Shown: positions 7,822-16,541, numbered from the stretch's first letter. The stretch is 37,095 bases of DNA from an uncultured Prevotella sp. (GCA_945787895.1 CALZJQ010000012.1:1-37095); one strand, 5' to 3'. Numbers and translations: made by a program. Notes: generated from the sequence alone by a model not told the origin.

Positions 7822-8967
7822 TCAATATGCCTCGTCATTGATCAGTTCCTCCTGAGTGATCCTGCGTGAGTCAATCTTTCTCCAAGCGTAGAAGATATAG
7901 GCGAGGACGAAGGGGATGAGCAGGCTTACAACAGCCATCGTCTGGAGGGTAAACTCGCTGCTGCAGCTGTTGACTATCGTCAGCGAGCTCTGCAGGTCGG
8001 CATTGGATGGGAAGTAGGCAGTGTCGTTCCATCCTGCACAGAGAAGCAGGGAAAGGACGGTCATCACTACTCCGATGCCAGCAAACCATACGCCACGCCT
8101 GAATGCAGAGACGAGGACAGACCTCACCACGCCGTAGAGCACAATCAGCACTCCGATGAGGAAGAGAGGAATGAGATACCACATCTCGATGAAGTTGTCG
8201 AGGTATTTGTAAGGCTTCATATAGATGTCTCCCGAAACGGCTTCCACGGCATACCCGTCCTTCGTAAGCAGGTGTGCGAGGAAGGCGAGGAAGAGGACAA
8301 GGAAGGCTGAGAAATTGACAGTCAGGCTCTTCCTGCATCTTCCGGCTATGTCCTCGTGTGAGACATTGTTGATGAGATAAAGGCTGCCGAGCGTGCGTGC
8401 GAGGAAGAGCACCGCCATGCCGAAGAGGATATTCCATACGTCGGTAATCATGTCGAGGCCGCCGTATTCCGAAGCCCACCTGCTTATTACGGGCTGGAGC
8501 ACGTCTGTCATGTTGTCCTTCTCGACGATGAAGTTGGCACCGTTGTAGAAAGACGCCACGGCAACGCCGAGGAGTACGGGAGCCATGATGCCGTTGGCAA
8601 GGAGGAAATACTGATAGGATGACGTGCCGAGGACATTTCCCATCTTGTTCTGGAACTCATAGCTGACGGCCTGCAGTACGAACGTGAAGAGAATAATCAT
8701 CCAGAGCCAGTAGGCACCGCCGAAACTCGTGCTGTAGTAAAGCGGGAAGGATGCGAAGAACGCACCGCCAAAGGTGACGAGGGTAGTGAACGTAAACTCC
8801 CACTTCCTGCCCGTAGAGTTGATTATCATCCTGCGTTCATCATCGTCGCATGCCAAGGAGAAGAGCTGCGAGTTGGCTCCCTGCACGAAGAGGAGGAATA
8901 CGAGTATTGCGCCGAGCAGCGACACGAGGAACCACCAGTAATGCTGAAGGAATGCGTATGTTATCAT
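7822..8967 (-). CDS. cydB: Cytochrome bd quinol oxidase subunit II
   Basis: A 381-residue multi-helix inner-membrane protein, the partner of CydA in the high-affinity terminal oxidase. It begins MITYAFLQHYWWFLVSLLGAILVFLLFVQGANS, matching the CydB N-terminus, and contains the segment TFGGAFFASFPLYYSTSFGGAYWLWMI in which the family has its conserved W/F-rich helices. The start overlaps the cydA stop by four bases (ATGA), so the two are translationally coupled. No CydX/CydH-like small subunit follows. Cytochrome bd lets a mainly anaerobic cell consume traces of oxygen. Confidence 0.94.
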   Translation of the reverse strand: MITYAFLQHYWWFLVSLLGAILVFLLFVQGANSQLFSLACDDDERRMIINSTGRKWEFTFTTLVTFGGAFFASFPLYYSTSFGGAYWLWMIILFTFVLQAVSYEFQNKMGNVLGTSSYQYFLLANGIMAPVLLGVAVASFYNGANFIVEKDNMTDVLQPVISRWASEYGGLDMITDVWNILFGMAVLFLARTLGSLYLINNVSHEDIAGRCRKSLTVNFSAFLVLFLAFLAHLLTKDGYAVEAVSGDIYMKPYKYLDNFIEMWYLIPLFLIGVLIVLYGVVRSVLVSAFRRGVWFAGIGVVMTVLSLLLCAGWNDTAYFPSNADLQSSLTIVNSCSSEFTLQTMAVVSLLIPFVLAYIFYAWRKIDSRRITQEELINDEAY

Positions 8968-10520
8968 AGTTCCGGTCCTTTCTTTATTTGTTTTACCATA
9001 ATGCTTACCTCAGCCACGAGGAGCGACGTGAAGATAAGTAGGAAGAGGAAGAACGTGAGCATCACGTGCCCTGCATCGATGTCAGATGCAGCCACCCACG
9101 TAGGCAGCATGTCCTGTATCGCCCAGGGCTGCCGTCCCATCTCCGCCACTATCCATCCGCTCTCGCTTGCTATCCATGCGAGAGGTATGAGGCATACTCC
9201 TGCGACGTGAAGGAGGCGGTAGCGCGTGATGTCCTTCCTGTAAGCGAGGAAAAGGACTATGACAAAGACGGCGATGAAGAGAGTGCCCAGCCCCACCATG
9301 ACGCGGAAGGCGTAGAAGCAAATGGGCACGGAAGGCACCACCTGGCTTGCATCCTTGATATATCCATATCCGAAATACGGCATGTTGTCCCTTATCTGTC
9401 GCTGCAGGAGCAGTCCCTCGGGCGCAGACCTCTCCTCCTTGCTCAACCTGCGGTACTGGCTGACGGAGGCGATGGCAGTCTTTCCACGCTCTATCTTCTC
9501 GCTGACAGACGGTTCACGCGTGCCGTCATCCTTAGTGTAGCCGTTGATGCAGTCGTTGATGCCCGGCACGTAGCCGTGGATGTCTCTCGTGGCAAGCAGC
9601 GACAGCAGGTTGGGCATAGCAATCCTGCAAGGCGGCTCACCGCAGTTGGCATAGTCGGGCTGAGAGAAAGGATTGACGAGGGCTATTGCAGTAAGGCTCT
9701 GGTCTTTGCCTCCGTTGTAGAGAGCTTCCATAGCTGCGAGCTTCATAGGCTGCTTCTGTGCCACCATGTATGCGCTCTCGTCGCCGGTATATAGAGCGAG
9801 CAGCGAAGCCGCAAGCCCCGTGATGCCTGCCACCTTGATGCTTCTCACTGCAAGGTCCTGATGGCGTTTCTTCCAGAGATACCAGCAGCTGACGCCCAGT
9901 ACGAAGACTGCACCGACAATCCACGACGACGTGACAGTGTGGCAGAACTTACCTACGGCGAAGGGAGACAGCGCCACCTCGGCGAAGGAGTACATCTCGT
10001 TGCGCATCGTGTCGGGGTTGAAAACGCAGCCCACGGGATACTGCATCCATGAGTTGGCTACAAGAATCCACCATGCGGATATTGTCGCACCTACCCACGT
10101 GAGCCATGTGGAGGCGAGGTGAAATCCTTTGCTCACCTTCTTCCATCCGAAGAACATGACTGCGACGAAGGTCGATTCCATGAAGAAAGCTACGATGCCC
10201 TCTACGGCGAGCGGTGCTCCGAAGATGTCGCCTACGAACCAAGAGTAGTTGCTCCAGTTGGTGCCGAACTCAAATTCGAGGATGATACCTGTGGCTACGC
10301 CTATGGCAAAGTTGATGCCGAAGAGGCGTTGCCAGTACCTGGCTGCCGTGAGCCATTCATTCCTGCTTGTCTTATACCACAAGGTCTCCATGATACTCAT
10401 GATGAGACCGAGACCCAACGTCAGCGGTACGAACAGCCAGTGGTATATGGCTGTCAGCGCAAACTGCGCTCTCGACCAGTCTATTGCTGCGGGGTCGATG
10501 GTTAGTAGTGTGTGGGACAT
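8964..10520 (-). CDS. cydA: Cytochrome bd quinol oxidase subunit I
   Basis: A 518-residue subunit that binds the three hemes and oxidises quinol. Features seen: His27 in YHWLFVPLTLGLGL (counterpart of the E. coli heme-b595 ligand His19), CHTVTSSWIVGA (heme b558 His region), GDESAYMVAQKQPMKLAAMEA (the quinol-site GDE...K..E region of the Q loop), FRVMVG (heme b558 Met region) and MGRQPWAI (GRQPW signature). The hydrophilic part after GRQPW is short. The mRNA leader between the promoter at 10609-10640 and the start codon is almost wholly A/C-rich repeat. The small DUF4492 gene that I recall preceding cydA in many Bacteroides is not found here. Confidence 0.96.
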   Translation of the reverse strand: MSHTLLTIDPAAIDWSRAQFALTAIYHWLFVPLTLGLGLIMSIMETLWYKTSRNEWLTAARYWQRLFGINFAIGVATGIILEFEFGTNWSNYSWFVGDIFGAPLAVEGIVAFFMESTFVAVMFFGWKKVSKGFHLASTWLTWVGATISAWWILVANSWMQYPVGCVFNPDTMRNEMYSFAEVALSPFAVGKFCHTVTSSWIVGAVFVLGVSCWYLWKKRHQDLAVRSIKVAGITGLAASLLALYTGDESAYMVAQKQPMKLAAMEALYNGGKDQSLTAIALVNPFSQPDYANCGEPPCRIAMPNLLSLLATRDIHGYVPGINDCINGYTKDDGTREPSVSEKIERGKTAIASVSQYRRLSKEERSAPEGLLLQRQIRDNMPYFGYGYIKDASQVVPSVPICFYAFRVMVGLGTLFIAVFVIVLFLAYRKDITRYRLLHVAGVCLIPLAWIASESGWIVAEMGRQPWAIQDMLPTWVAASDIDAGHVMLTFFLFLLIFTSLLVAEVSIMVKQIKKGPEL

Positions 10521-10590
10521 AGGGTTTTGTTGTTTAGTTGTTTAGTGGTTTTGTTGTTTCGTGTTTTAGTTGTTTGGTTGTTTGGTTGAT
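10521..10590. repeat. Family A single arm forming the cydA 5' UTR
   Basis: On the plus strand this is a G/T-rich array (GTTGTTTAGTTG, GTTGTTTGGTTG); read in the direction of cydA it is an A/C-rich leader (AACCAAACAACTAAAAC) ending directly at the start codon. No complementary second arm is present nearby, so this copy cannot form the hairpin seen elsewhere. Confidence 0.7.
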
Positions 10591-10608
10591 AAACTGCATA
10601 TCTTTCTG

Positions 10609-10640
10609 CAAATTTATCAATTATTCAGTTAACTGCCAAA
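10609..10640 (-). promoter_or_regulatory. Promoter of cydAB
   Basis: On the minus strand, TTTG (10640-10637) and TAAATTTG (10616-10609) are separated by 20 bp, an exact match to the Bacteroidetes promoter pattern. The predicted start is about 80 bases before the cydA ATG. Confidence 0.75.
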
Positions 10641-10678
10641 TATTTTCCTTAATTTTGTTTACAATAGTAAAAAAATCT

Positions 10679-10708
10679 TTTGTTTTCTCACTTTTTTTTG
10701 TAATTTTG
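10679..10708 (+). promoter_or_regulatory. Promoter of rsmG
   Basis: TTTG (10679-10682) and TAATTTTG (10701-10708) are 18 bp apart, slightly shorter than the usual 19-21. The box overlaps an in-frame ATG at 10708, so translation must start downstream, at 10732. Confidence 0.65.
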
Positions 10709-10731
10709 TGGGCAAAAATTATATTTCACTG

Positions 10732-11352
10732 ATGGACACCATATTAAAATACTTTCCCGACATCACCGACACGCAGCGCAGGCAGTACGCTTCGCTGTAT
10801 GAGCTGTACCAGGACTGGAACTCGAAAATCAACGTCATCTCACGCAAGGACATCGACAACCTCTATGAGCATCACGTCCTGCATTCCCTCGCAATAGCCA
10901 AGGCACTCAGCTTCAAGGACGGCACGAAGATAATGGACTTCGGATGCGGCGGCGGCTTTCCCGGCATCCCGCTTGCCATCATGTTTCCCCAATGCTCGTT
11001 CAAACTGATTGACGGCACGGGAAAGAAGATAAAGGTGTGCCGGGAAGTGGCTGCGGCAATAGGACTGAAGAATGTGGTGGCGGAGCATCTTCGCGGCGAA
11101 GACGAGAAAGGGAAGTTTGACTTTATCGTGTCACGTGCCGTCATGCCCCTGCCCGACATGATGAAGATAGTGCGCAAGAACATATCCAAGGAGCAGCGCA
11201 ACGCCATGCCTAATGGCATCTTCTGCCTCAAGGGCGGCGACCTTCAGGCTGAGGTAAGTCCTTTCCGCAGGATAGTGGAGCAGACCGACCTGTCATCCTA
11301 TTTCGATGAGGAATGGTTCAGGGAAAAGCATCTCATCTACCTGCCCGCATAG
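10732..11352 (+). CDS. rsmG: 16S rRNA (guanine-527-N7) methyltransferase
   Basis: A 206-residue SAM-dependent methyltransferase that modifies G527 of 16S rRNA in the streptomycin-binding region. The SAM-binding motif is MDFGCGGGFPGIPLAI, followed by the family segments LIDGTGKKIKVCREV (motif II) and FDFIVSRAVMPLPDM (motif IV). The ATG at 10708 would lie on the -7 box and initiation region, so 10732 (MDTILKYFPDITD) is chosen, which matches typical family N-termini. It is transcribed divergently from cydAB. Downstream is a 309-base gene-free stretch rich in hairpins. Confidence 0.93.
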   Translation: MDTILKYFPDITDTQRRQYASLYELYQDWNSKINVISRKDIDNLYEHHVLHSLAIAKALSFKDGTKIMDFGCGGGFPGIPLAIMFPQCSFKLIDGTGKKIKVCREVAAAIGLKNVVAEHLRGEDEKGKFDFIVSRAVMPLPDMMKIVRKNISKEQRNAMPNGIFCLKGGDLQAEVSPFRRIVEQTDLSSYFDEEWFREKHLIYLPA

Positions 11353-11370
11353 TTCCCAGCCCCGCATCTG

Positions 11371-11556
11371 CCGATAGGACAAAAACGGAAACGGCGCTTT
11401 CGCAACGCAATACCGCCGATATTACGGCATAAAAGCGCCGTTATTACCCTGCGAAAGCGCCGCTTTTACACCGCAATATCAATGCTGTTGACTATCTCTT
11501 TCGCTTACAGAGAGTTGCGGAGGCTTTCATTCTTTTCTTCCGATAGGACAAAACGG
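11371..11556. repeat. Hairpin cluster flanked by near-identical direct repeats
   Basis: CCGATAGGACAAAAACGG (11371-11388) recurs with one A fewer at 11540-11556. Between them, CGGCGCTTTCGCA (11392-11404) is exactly complementary to TGCGAAAGCGCCG (11450-11462), while its overlapping segment AACGGCGCTTT also pairs with AAAGCGCCGTT (11432-11442). The two pairings are mutually exclusive. No ORF of note lies here. From 11566 to 11661 follows an A/C-rich stretch with TAACGACA words and ATAACCCCATAACCG just before the next gene. Confidence 0.65.
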
Positions 11557-11661
11557 GAATAATTGCTGATTATTTTTCTGTCGATACTGACGATACGAAC
11601 GTTAGGAACGACAATAACGACAGTAACGACAACCACCCCATAACCCCATAACCGAAAAAAA

Positions 11662-12306
11662 ATGCTTTCCATAAAGAAATTTGAAGTCAATCCCATACAG
11701 GAGAATTGCTATGTAGTCAGCGACGAGACAAAGGAATGTATGATAGTAGATTGCGGAGCCTTGTATCAGGCAGAACTGCAGTCCATATACAATTACATAT
11801 TAGAGAACGGACTGAAACCCGTACGCTGCGTGCTCACCCACGCACATTTCGACCACGTGTTCGGAGTAAAAGGCATCTGCGACAGATACAACCTCCAGCC
11901 GGTGCTCTGTCAGAAAGACGAGTCACTGTACAAGGACTTCCACAACCAGATAAAGCTGTTTGGAATACAGGGTCTCGACTGTGACCTCCCTGCCATCGGC
12001 GAATACGTGAAGGACGGCTCCAAGGTGACGTTCGGCAACCATACGTTCTCCGTCATCGAGACTCCTGGGCACACCCGCGGCAGCGTGTTCTATTACTGCG
12101 AGGAAGAAAAGGTGGCTTTCTCAGGCGACACACTCTTCAAGGGGAGTATCGGAAGGACCGACCTTCCCGGCGGTTCCATGTTCCAGATTATCCAGTCGCT
12201 GAGGATGATAACGCAGCTTCCCGACGACGTGACGGTATATAGCGGACACGGAGAAGAGACAACGATTGGACTGGAACTCGCTTCCAACCCATACCTCGAC
12301 AGATAA
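11662..12306 (+). CDS. MBL-fold metallohydrolase (glyoxalase II-like)
   Basis: A 214-residue cytoplasmic hydrolase of the metallo-beta-lactamase fold. The metal-binding motif THAHFDH is present at about residue 60, with further ligands expected in ETPGHTRGS (His) and FSGDTLF (Asp) and the terminal [11 protein letters not shown] (His). The layout is that of the short glyoxalase II/YcbL-type proteins, which hydrolyse thioesters such as S-lactoylglutathione, but members of this group have varied or unknown substrates. The stop codon is four bases before ruvC, so the two are likely one transcript. Confidence 0.88.
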   Translation: MLSIKKFEVNPIQENCYVVSDETKECMIVDCGALYQAELQSIYNYILENGLKPVRCVLTHAHFDHVFGVKGICDRYNLQPVLCQKDESLYKDFHNQIKLFGIQGLDCDLPAIGEYVKDGSKVTFGNHTFSVIETPGHTRGSVFYYCEEEKVAFSGDTLFKGSIGRTDLPGGSMFQIIQSLRMITQLPDDVTVYSGHGEETTIGLELASNPYLDR

Positions 12307-12310
12307 ACAG

Positions 12311-12961
12311 ATGAACACGGAAAAAGTAATTCTCGGCATTGACCCCGGTACCAACGTCATGGGATATGGCGTGATAAGAACCAAGGGGCAACAGGCTGAG
12401 ATAGTGGCAATGGGCGTGATAGACATGAGAAAAGAGCCCGACCCTTACCTCCGCCTGGGCAAGATATTTGAACGCGTCACAGGCATCATCGACTCATACC
12501 TGCCCGACGAGATGGCCATCGAAGCGCCCTTCTTCGGAAAAAACGTGCAGTCGATGCTGAAACTGGGACGGGCACAGGGCGTAGCCATTGCGGCTGCCAT
12601 ACAGCACAGCGTGCCTATCCACGAATATGCCCCGCTGAAGATAAAACTCGCCATCACAGGCAACGGTCAGGCTTCCAAGGAACAGGTGGCAGGAATGCTG
12701 CAGCGCATCCTACATCTTGACAATGAAGAGATGCCGAAGTTTATGGATGCCACGGACGCACTCGGAGCCGCCTACTGCCATTTCATGCAGATGAACAGAC
12801 CTGACTCGGAGGCACATTACAGCAGTTGGAAAGACTTTGCCAACAAGAACCAGAAGAGAGTCAGCGCAACGGAAGAAAAGAAGAAAGACTACGGCGGGGA
12901 AACAGCAGGGCGCAGGCTGTCGCCACAGGAACAGCTGCTTGCCGCATTGAGGAAGAAATAG
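12311..12961 (+). CDS. ruvC: Holliday junction resolvase RuvC
   Basis: A 216-residue endonuclease that cuts Holliday junctions with RuvAB. The RNase-H-like fold shows the catalytic acids in order: Asp in [13 protein letters not shown], Glu in [10 protein letters not shown], and the [12 protein letters not shown] region near the C-terminus. The protein is longer than E. coli RuvC (173 residues) because of a charged tail after about residue 172 ([21 protein letters not shown], ending LLAALRKK). The ATG at 12311 is used; an in-frame ATG at 12266 lies within the preceding gene and would add 15 residues before the canonical [14 protein letters not shown]. Confidence 0.93.
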   Translation: MNTEKVILGIDPGTNVMGYGVIRTKGQQAEIVAMGVIDMRKEPDPYLRLGKIFERVTGIIDSYLPDEMAIEAPFFGKNVQSMLKLGRAQGVAIAAAIQHSVPIHEYAPLKIKLAITGNGQASKEQVAGMLQRILHLDNEEMPKFMDATDALGAAYCHFMQMNRPDSEAHYSSWKDFANKNQKRVSATEEKKKDYGGETAGRRLSPQEQLLAALRKK

Positions 12962-12968
12962 GATGGTG

Positions 12969-13122
12969 AAGTTTCTTCTTCGGTTGTGCGGTTTGTACGG
13001 ATCTTTGCCAAGCCTGATTGTAACTTCCGTACAACCATATAACCTCATAACCTCATAACCTCATAACCTCATAACCTCATAACCGAAAGAAACTGAGCAA
13101 GTCATCAACTTGCTAAAGTTAT
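12969..13122 (-). repeat. Family C element, copy C4 (minus orientation)
   Basis: The core AGCCTGATTGTAACTTCCG (13011-13029) and the right end GAGCAAGTCATCAACTTGC match the reverse complement of C7. The A/C arm has expanded into five tandem copies of ATAACCTC (about 13039-13078). The right end overlaps the region just before the next gene's ATG. Confidence 0.75.
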
Positions 13123-13133
13123 ATAGAAAAAGA

Positions 13134-14630
13134 ATGCAACAGATTATCAAGATAACACAGGGAAAAGTGAGGATGCCGGAATGGAGAATGGCAGAGCCCG
13201 TAGATTTCACCCTCACTGACACGGAGCACATAGCCATCGTAGGCGATAACGCTTCGGGAAAGACAATGCTCGTGGATATAATCACAGGCAGCCATCCCCT
13301 GCTGATGCAGGACGTGGCTTACGACTTTTCCCCCAAGACAAGCCGGTTGGCTTCGGACAACATAAAGTACATCACATTCCGCGACTGCTACGGAGGAGAC
13401 AGCGACCGCAACTACTACCTGCAGCAGAGATGGAACCAGCACGACATCGACGAGAGCACACCCACCGTAGGAAAGCTGCTCGATGATGCCTACAACATCA
13501 CGGGAGAGGACACCGAGGAACGCAGGGCGATGCGCGAACACCTGTACGACATATTCTCCCTCCGCTACCTCTTGGACAAATACATCATCCTGCTTTCTTC
13601 GGGCGAGCTGCGCAAGTTTCAGCTTGCCAAGACGCTGATGGCAGATCCCCGAGTGCTGATAATGGACAATCCGTTCATCGGACTCGACAAGGAGACGAGA
13701 CAGCAGCTGCGCGAACTCCTCGAAGAGATTTCACGTGAACGCAGCCTCCAGATAATCCTCGTACTTGCCAAGAACGAAGACATTCCCCGCTTCATCACCC
13801 ACGTGGTGGAGGTGAAGGGCATGAAAGTGATGGAGAAAATGCCGCGCAGAGAGTTTCTTGCCTTCAAGAAAAAAGAAGACGATAGCGCATCTGCAGCCTC
13901 GCACCTGAGCGATGAAGCCAAGGAGGCAATCCTTTCCCTGCCCTATTCCGACAACGAATACAACACCCAGGAGGTGGTGAGGATGAAGGGCGTGAGCATA
14001 CAGTACGGCGAGCGTGTCATACTGAGAGCACTCGACTGGACGGTATGCAACGGCGAGAGATGGGCCCTGAGCGGACAGAACGGAGCAGGAAAGAGCACCC
14101 TGCTGAGCCTTGTCTGCGCCGACAACCCACAGTCATACGCCTGCGACATCACACTCTTTGACCGCAAGCGCGGTTCGGGCGAGACGATATGGGACATAAA
14201 GAAGCACATAGGCTACGTATCACCCGAGATGCACCGTGCATACAACCGTGACATGGCTGCCATCCGCATCGTAGCAAGCGGACTGAAAGACTCCGTAGGG
14301 CTTTACGTCAAACCGACGGAAAAGGACTATGAGCACTGCCGGGTCTGGATGAAGATATTCGGCATAGAACACCTTGCCGAACGCACATTCCTCAAACTGT
14401 CAAGCGGCGAACAGCGCATGATACTCCTCGCCCGCGCCTTTGTCAAGGACCCTGAACTTCTCATCCTCGACGAACCGCTCCACGGACTTGACTCCAGGCA
14501 GGGAGAAAAGGTAAAAGAAATCATCGACACGTTCTGCCAGCGAAGGAACAAGACGCTGATCATGGTGACCCACTACAAGGAGAACCTTCCGAAATGCATC
14601 ACACATTCGCTTTACTTGAAGAAGCGGTAG
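13134..14630 (+). CDS. ModF-like protein with two ABC ATPase domains
   Basis: A 498-residue cytoplasmic protein with two ABC nucleotide-binding domains and no membrane segment, resembling E. coli ModF (molybdate-related ATPase). Domain 1 has Walker A GDNASGKT, signature LSSGELRKFQLAK and Walker B LIMDNPFIGLD; domain 2 has GQNGAGKST, LSSGEQRMILLAR and LILDEPLHGLD, with an H-loop in MVTHYKENLP. In domain 1 the catalytic Glu after Walker B is Asn and the H-loop His is missing (VLAKNEDIP), so site 1 is probably hydrolytically weak. A TTG-started extension from 13110 lies inside repeat C4, so the ATG at 13134 is used. No molybdate transporter genes adjoin it; molybdate itself is not shown. Confidence 0.85.
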   Translation: MQQIIKITQGKVRMPEWRMAEPVDFTLTDTEHIAIVGDNASGKTMLVDIITGSHPLLMQDVAYDFSPKTSRLASDNIKYITFRDCYGGDSDRNYYLQQRWNQHDIDESTPTVGKLLDDAYNITGEDTEERRAMREHLYDIFSLRYLLDKYIILLSSGELRKFQLAKTLMADPRVLIMDNPFIGLDKETRQQLRELLEEISRERSLQIILVLAKNEDIPRFITHVVEVKGMKVMEKMPRREFLAFKKKEDDSASAASHLSDEAKEAILSLPYSDNEYNTQEVVRMKGVSIQYGERVILRALDWTVCNGERWALSGQNGAGKSTLLSLVCADNPQSYACDITLFDRKRGSGETIWDIKKHIGYVSPEMHRAYNRDMAAIRIVASGLKDSVGLYVKPTEKDYEHCRVWMKIFGIEHLAERTFLKLSSGEQRMILLARAFVKDPELLILDEPLHGLDSRQGEKVKEIIDTFCQRRNKTLIMVTHYKENLPKCITHSLYLKKR

Positions 14631-14633
14631 GAA

Positions 14634-14662
14634 TGGTTTTGGGTTTTGGGTTGTTGGTTGGT
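14634..14662. repeat. Family B single G/T arm
   Basis: GGTTTTGGGTTTTGGGTTG and GTTGGTTGG form a short G/T-rich arm just after the ModF-like gene. The expected A/C arm is absent; the MITE-like element begins 45 bases further on. Confidence 0.5.
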
Positions 14663-14706
14663 ATGGCTTCAAACGAGACTCCTTGCCTGTCATGGTCAAT
14701 CATTAC

Positions 14707-14906
14707 TTAAGGTGGGTTCTATTAATTCCCACCGTCAAAAATGTTAATTATGTAGGTTTGACGTTTTGTCATCTTTTGGTTTCTTTTCGGTACAAATCGT
14801 AAGTCTCATCGGTCACGTAGCCCGCTACGCTCCCTCTTCAACTTACAATTTGTCCTCGAAAATAAATCCAAAATATGACAAAGCGAATTAATAGAACCCA
14901 CCTTAA
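14707..14906. mobile_element. MITE-like element with perfect 22-bp terminal inverted repeats
   Basis: The ends at 14707-14728 and 14885-14906 are exact reverse complements over 22 bp, beginning TTAAGGTGGGTTCTATTAAT. Further inward, TTTTGTCATCTTTTGG pairs with CCAAAATATGACAAA, and ACAAATCGTAAGT with ACTTACAATTTGT, so the 200-bp unit is largely self-complementary around a GTAGC-CC-GCTAC centre. The left end also contains its own GGTGGG/CCCACC hairpin. There is no transposase ORF. A TA or TTAA target duplication is compatible with the ends but cannot be told from the inverted repeat itself. Confidence 0.8.
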
Positions 14907-14957
14907 CAAAGACAAATACATTATTTATAAAAAACGGAGACAAAAACGAAAACGATA

Positions 14958-16457
14958 ATGAAGAATACACTTATTACGACTACCATATTTCTATTGTCCA
15001 TACTGTTTACGAACCATTCTTTCGCACAGAAGAAGAGGGAGTTTCGTGGAGCTTGGATACAGTGCGTGAACGGACAGTTCCTCGGCATGGGCACACAGAA
15101 GATGCAGGAGACGCTCACCTATCAGCTCAACGAACTGCAGAAGGATGGCGTCAATGCAATCATCTTTCAGGTAAGACCAGAGTGCGATGCGCTGTACCAG
15201 AGCAGCATAGAGCCTTGGAGCCGCTTCCTTACGGGGAAGCAGGGGCAGGCTCCTTTCCCATACTGGGACCCGCTGCAATGGATGATAACCGAATGCCACA
15301 GACGCGGTATGGAACTGCACGCATGGATAAACCCCTTCCGTGCAAAGACAAAGACTACCGACGACCTCGCCCCTGCCCACGTGTCGAGGAGAATGCCCGG
15401 CAGCGTATTTACATACGACAACCTGCACATCCTCAATCCTGCATTGCAGAGCAACCGCACGTATATATGCAAGGTGGCAGCAGACATAATCCGCCGCTAC
15501 GACGTGGATGGACTGCACATCGACGATTATTTCTATCCTTATCCCGTGGCAGGTCAGACGATACCCGACAGCCGCGACTATGCACGAAGCAACAACGGCA
15601 TAAAGAACATCCACGACTGGAGGAGGTATAACGTAAACCAGTTTATAAAGGAACTGCACGACACAATACGTGCCGTAAAACCGTGGGTGAAGTTCGGAGT
15701 CTCCCCATTTGGAATATACAGAAACAAGAAGAATGCGCCGGAAATGGGTTCGGAAACCAACGGACTGCAGAACTACGACGACCTGTATGCTGACGTACTG
15801 CTGTGGATAAACAACGGATGGATAGACTACTGCGTGCCACAGATATACTGGGAAATAGGCAACAAGGCAGCCGACTACGAGACTCTGATAAAATGGTGGG
15901 ACATATATTCCGGCAAGCGTCACCTCTACATAGGCGAGGACATTGAGCGCACGGCAAAACATGCCGACCGCAACAACCCTAACCAGAACCAGATGGCTGC
16001 AAAGTACCGCCTGCATGACGAGATGCGTCATGTCAACGGCACCGTGCTCTGGTATGCCAAGGCGGCAGTGGACAACGTAGGCAACTACGGCACGATGCTG
16101 AGAAACAAATACTGGCGCACACAGGCACTCCCTCCAACCATGCCTTTCATCGACGGGAAAGCACCCAAGAAGCCTAAGAGTCCCAAGCCAATATGGACAC
16201 CCGACGGCTACGTGCTGTTCTGGAAAGCCCCAAAGGGAAAAGGCTGGAAAGACGCTCCCCACAGATATGTCGTTTACCGTTTTGCAAAAGGAGAAAAGGT
16301 GGATATAAAGGATGCGAGCCATATCGTAGCTACTACGTACAACACATACTTCCCCCTGCCTTACGAGAAAGGAAAAGAGAGCTGGACATACGTGGTGACC
16401 ACACTTGACAGAATGAGCAACGAGAGTAGTCCTGCGAAGAAGAAAGTAAAATTGTAA
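14958..16457 (+). CDS. Secreted glycosidase-like protein, GHL10 (DUF187/YngK) family
   Basis: A 499-residue exported protein with signal peptide MKNTLITTTIFLLSILFTNHSFA. The GHL10 domain (about residues 28-330) starts with REFRGAWIQCV, the conserved opening of the family, and includes NAIIFQVRPECDALYQS, LHAWINPFRAK, VDGLHIDDYFYP and IDYCVPQIYWEIG, the strand ends of a TIM-like barrel with candidate acidic residues in HIDDYFYP and QIYWE. A C-terminal fibronectin-III-like part (about 410-499; YVLFWKAPKGKG, HRYVVYRF) follows. Related proteins are thought to act on glycans or peptidoglycan-linked sugars; no substrate is established. The gene starts about 50 bases after the MITE-like element. Confidence 0.88.
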   Translation: MKNTLITTTIFLLSILFTNHSFAQKKREFRGAWIQCVNGQFLGMGTQKMQETLTYQLNELQKDGVNAIIFQVRPECDALYQSSIEPWSRFLTGKQGQAPFPYWDPLQWMITECHRRGMELHAWINPFRAKTKTTDDLAPAHVSRRMPGSVFTYDNLHILNPALQSNRTYICKVAADIIRRYDVDGLHIDDYFYPYPVAGQTIPDSRDYARSNNGIKNIHDWRRYNVNQFIKELHDTIRAVKPWVKFGVSPFGIYRNKKNAPEMGSETNGLQNYDDLYADVLLWINNGWIDYCVPQIYWEIGNKAADYETLIKWWDIYSGKRHLYIGEDIERTAKHADRNNPNQNQMAAKYRLHDEMRHVNGTVLWYAKAAVDNVGNYGTMLRNKYWRTQALPPTMPFIDGKAPKKPKSPKPIWTPDGYVLFWKAPKGKGWKDAPHRYVVYRFAKGEKVDIKDASHIVATTYNTYFPLPYEKGKESWTYVVTTLDRMSNESSPAKKKVKL

Positions 16458-16541
16458 AATCACAGTTTCTTCCATGTTTTCGCACACAAGATATTGACCA
16501 ATGTCAAATAAACCGCACTTTTTCAATAAATTACGTTACAA

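Noticed and set aside
9066..9794. 242-codon plus-strand ORF opposite cydA
   Set aside because: Antisense shadow of cydA, whose reading frame carries all family motifs.
13039..13078. Five ATAACCTC repeats as a phase-variation tract
   Set aside because: The unit is 8 bp, so slippage could occur, but the tract lies in the non-coding arm of family C copy C4 and does not sit between promoter boxes that I can recognise.
14991..16526. 511-codon minus-strand ORF opposite the GHL10 gene
   Set aside because: A shadow of the plus-strand gene: Val/Cys/Tyr-rich with no recognisable domain, while the plus strand encodes a clear family protein with signal peptide.
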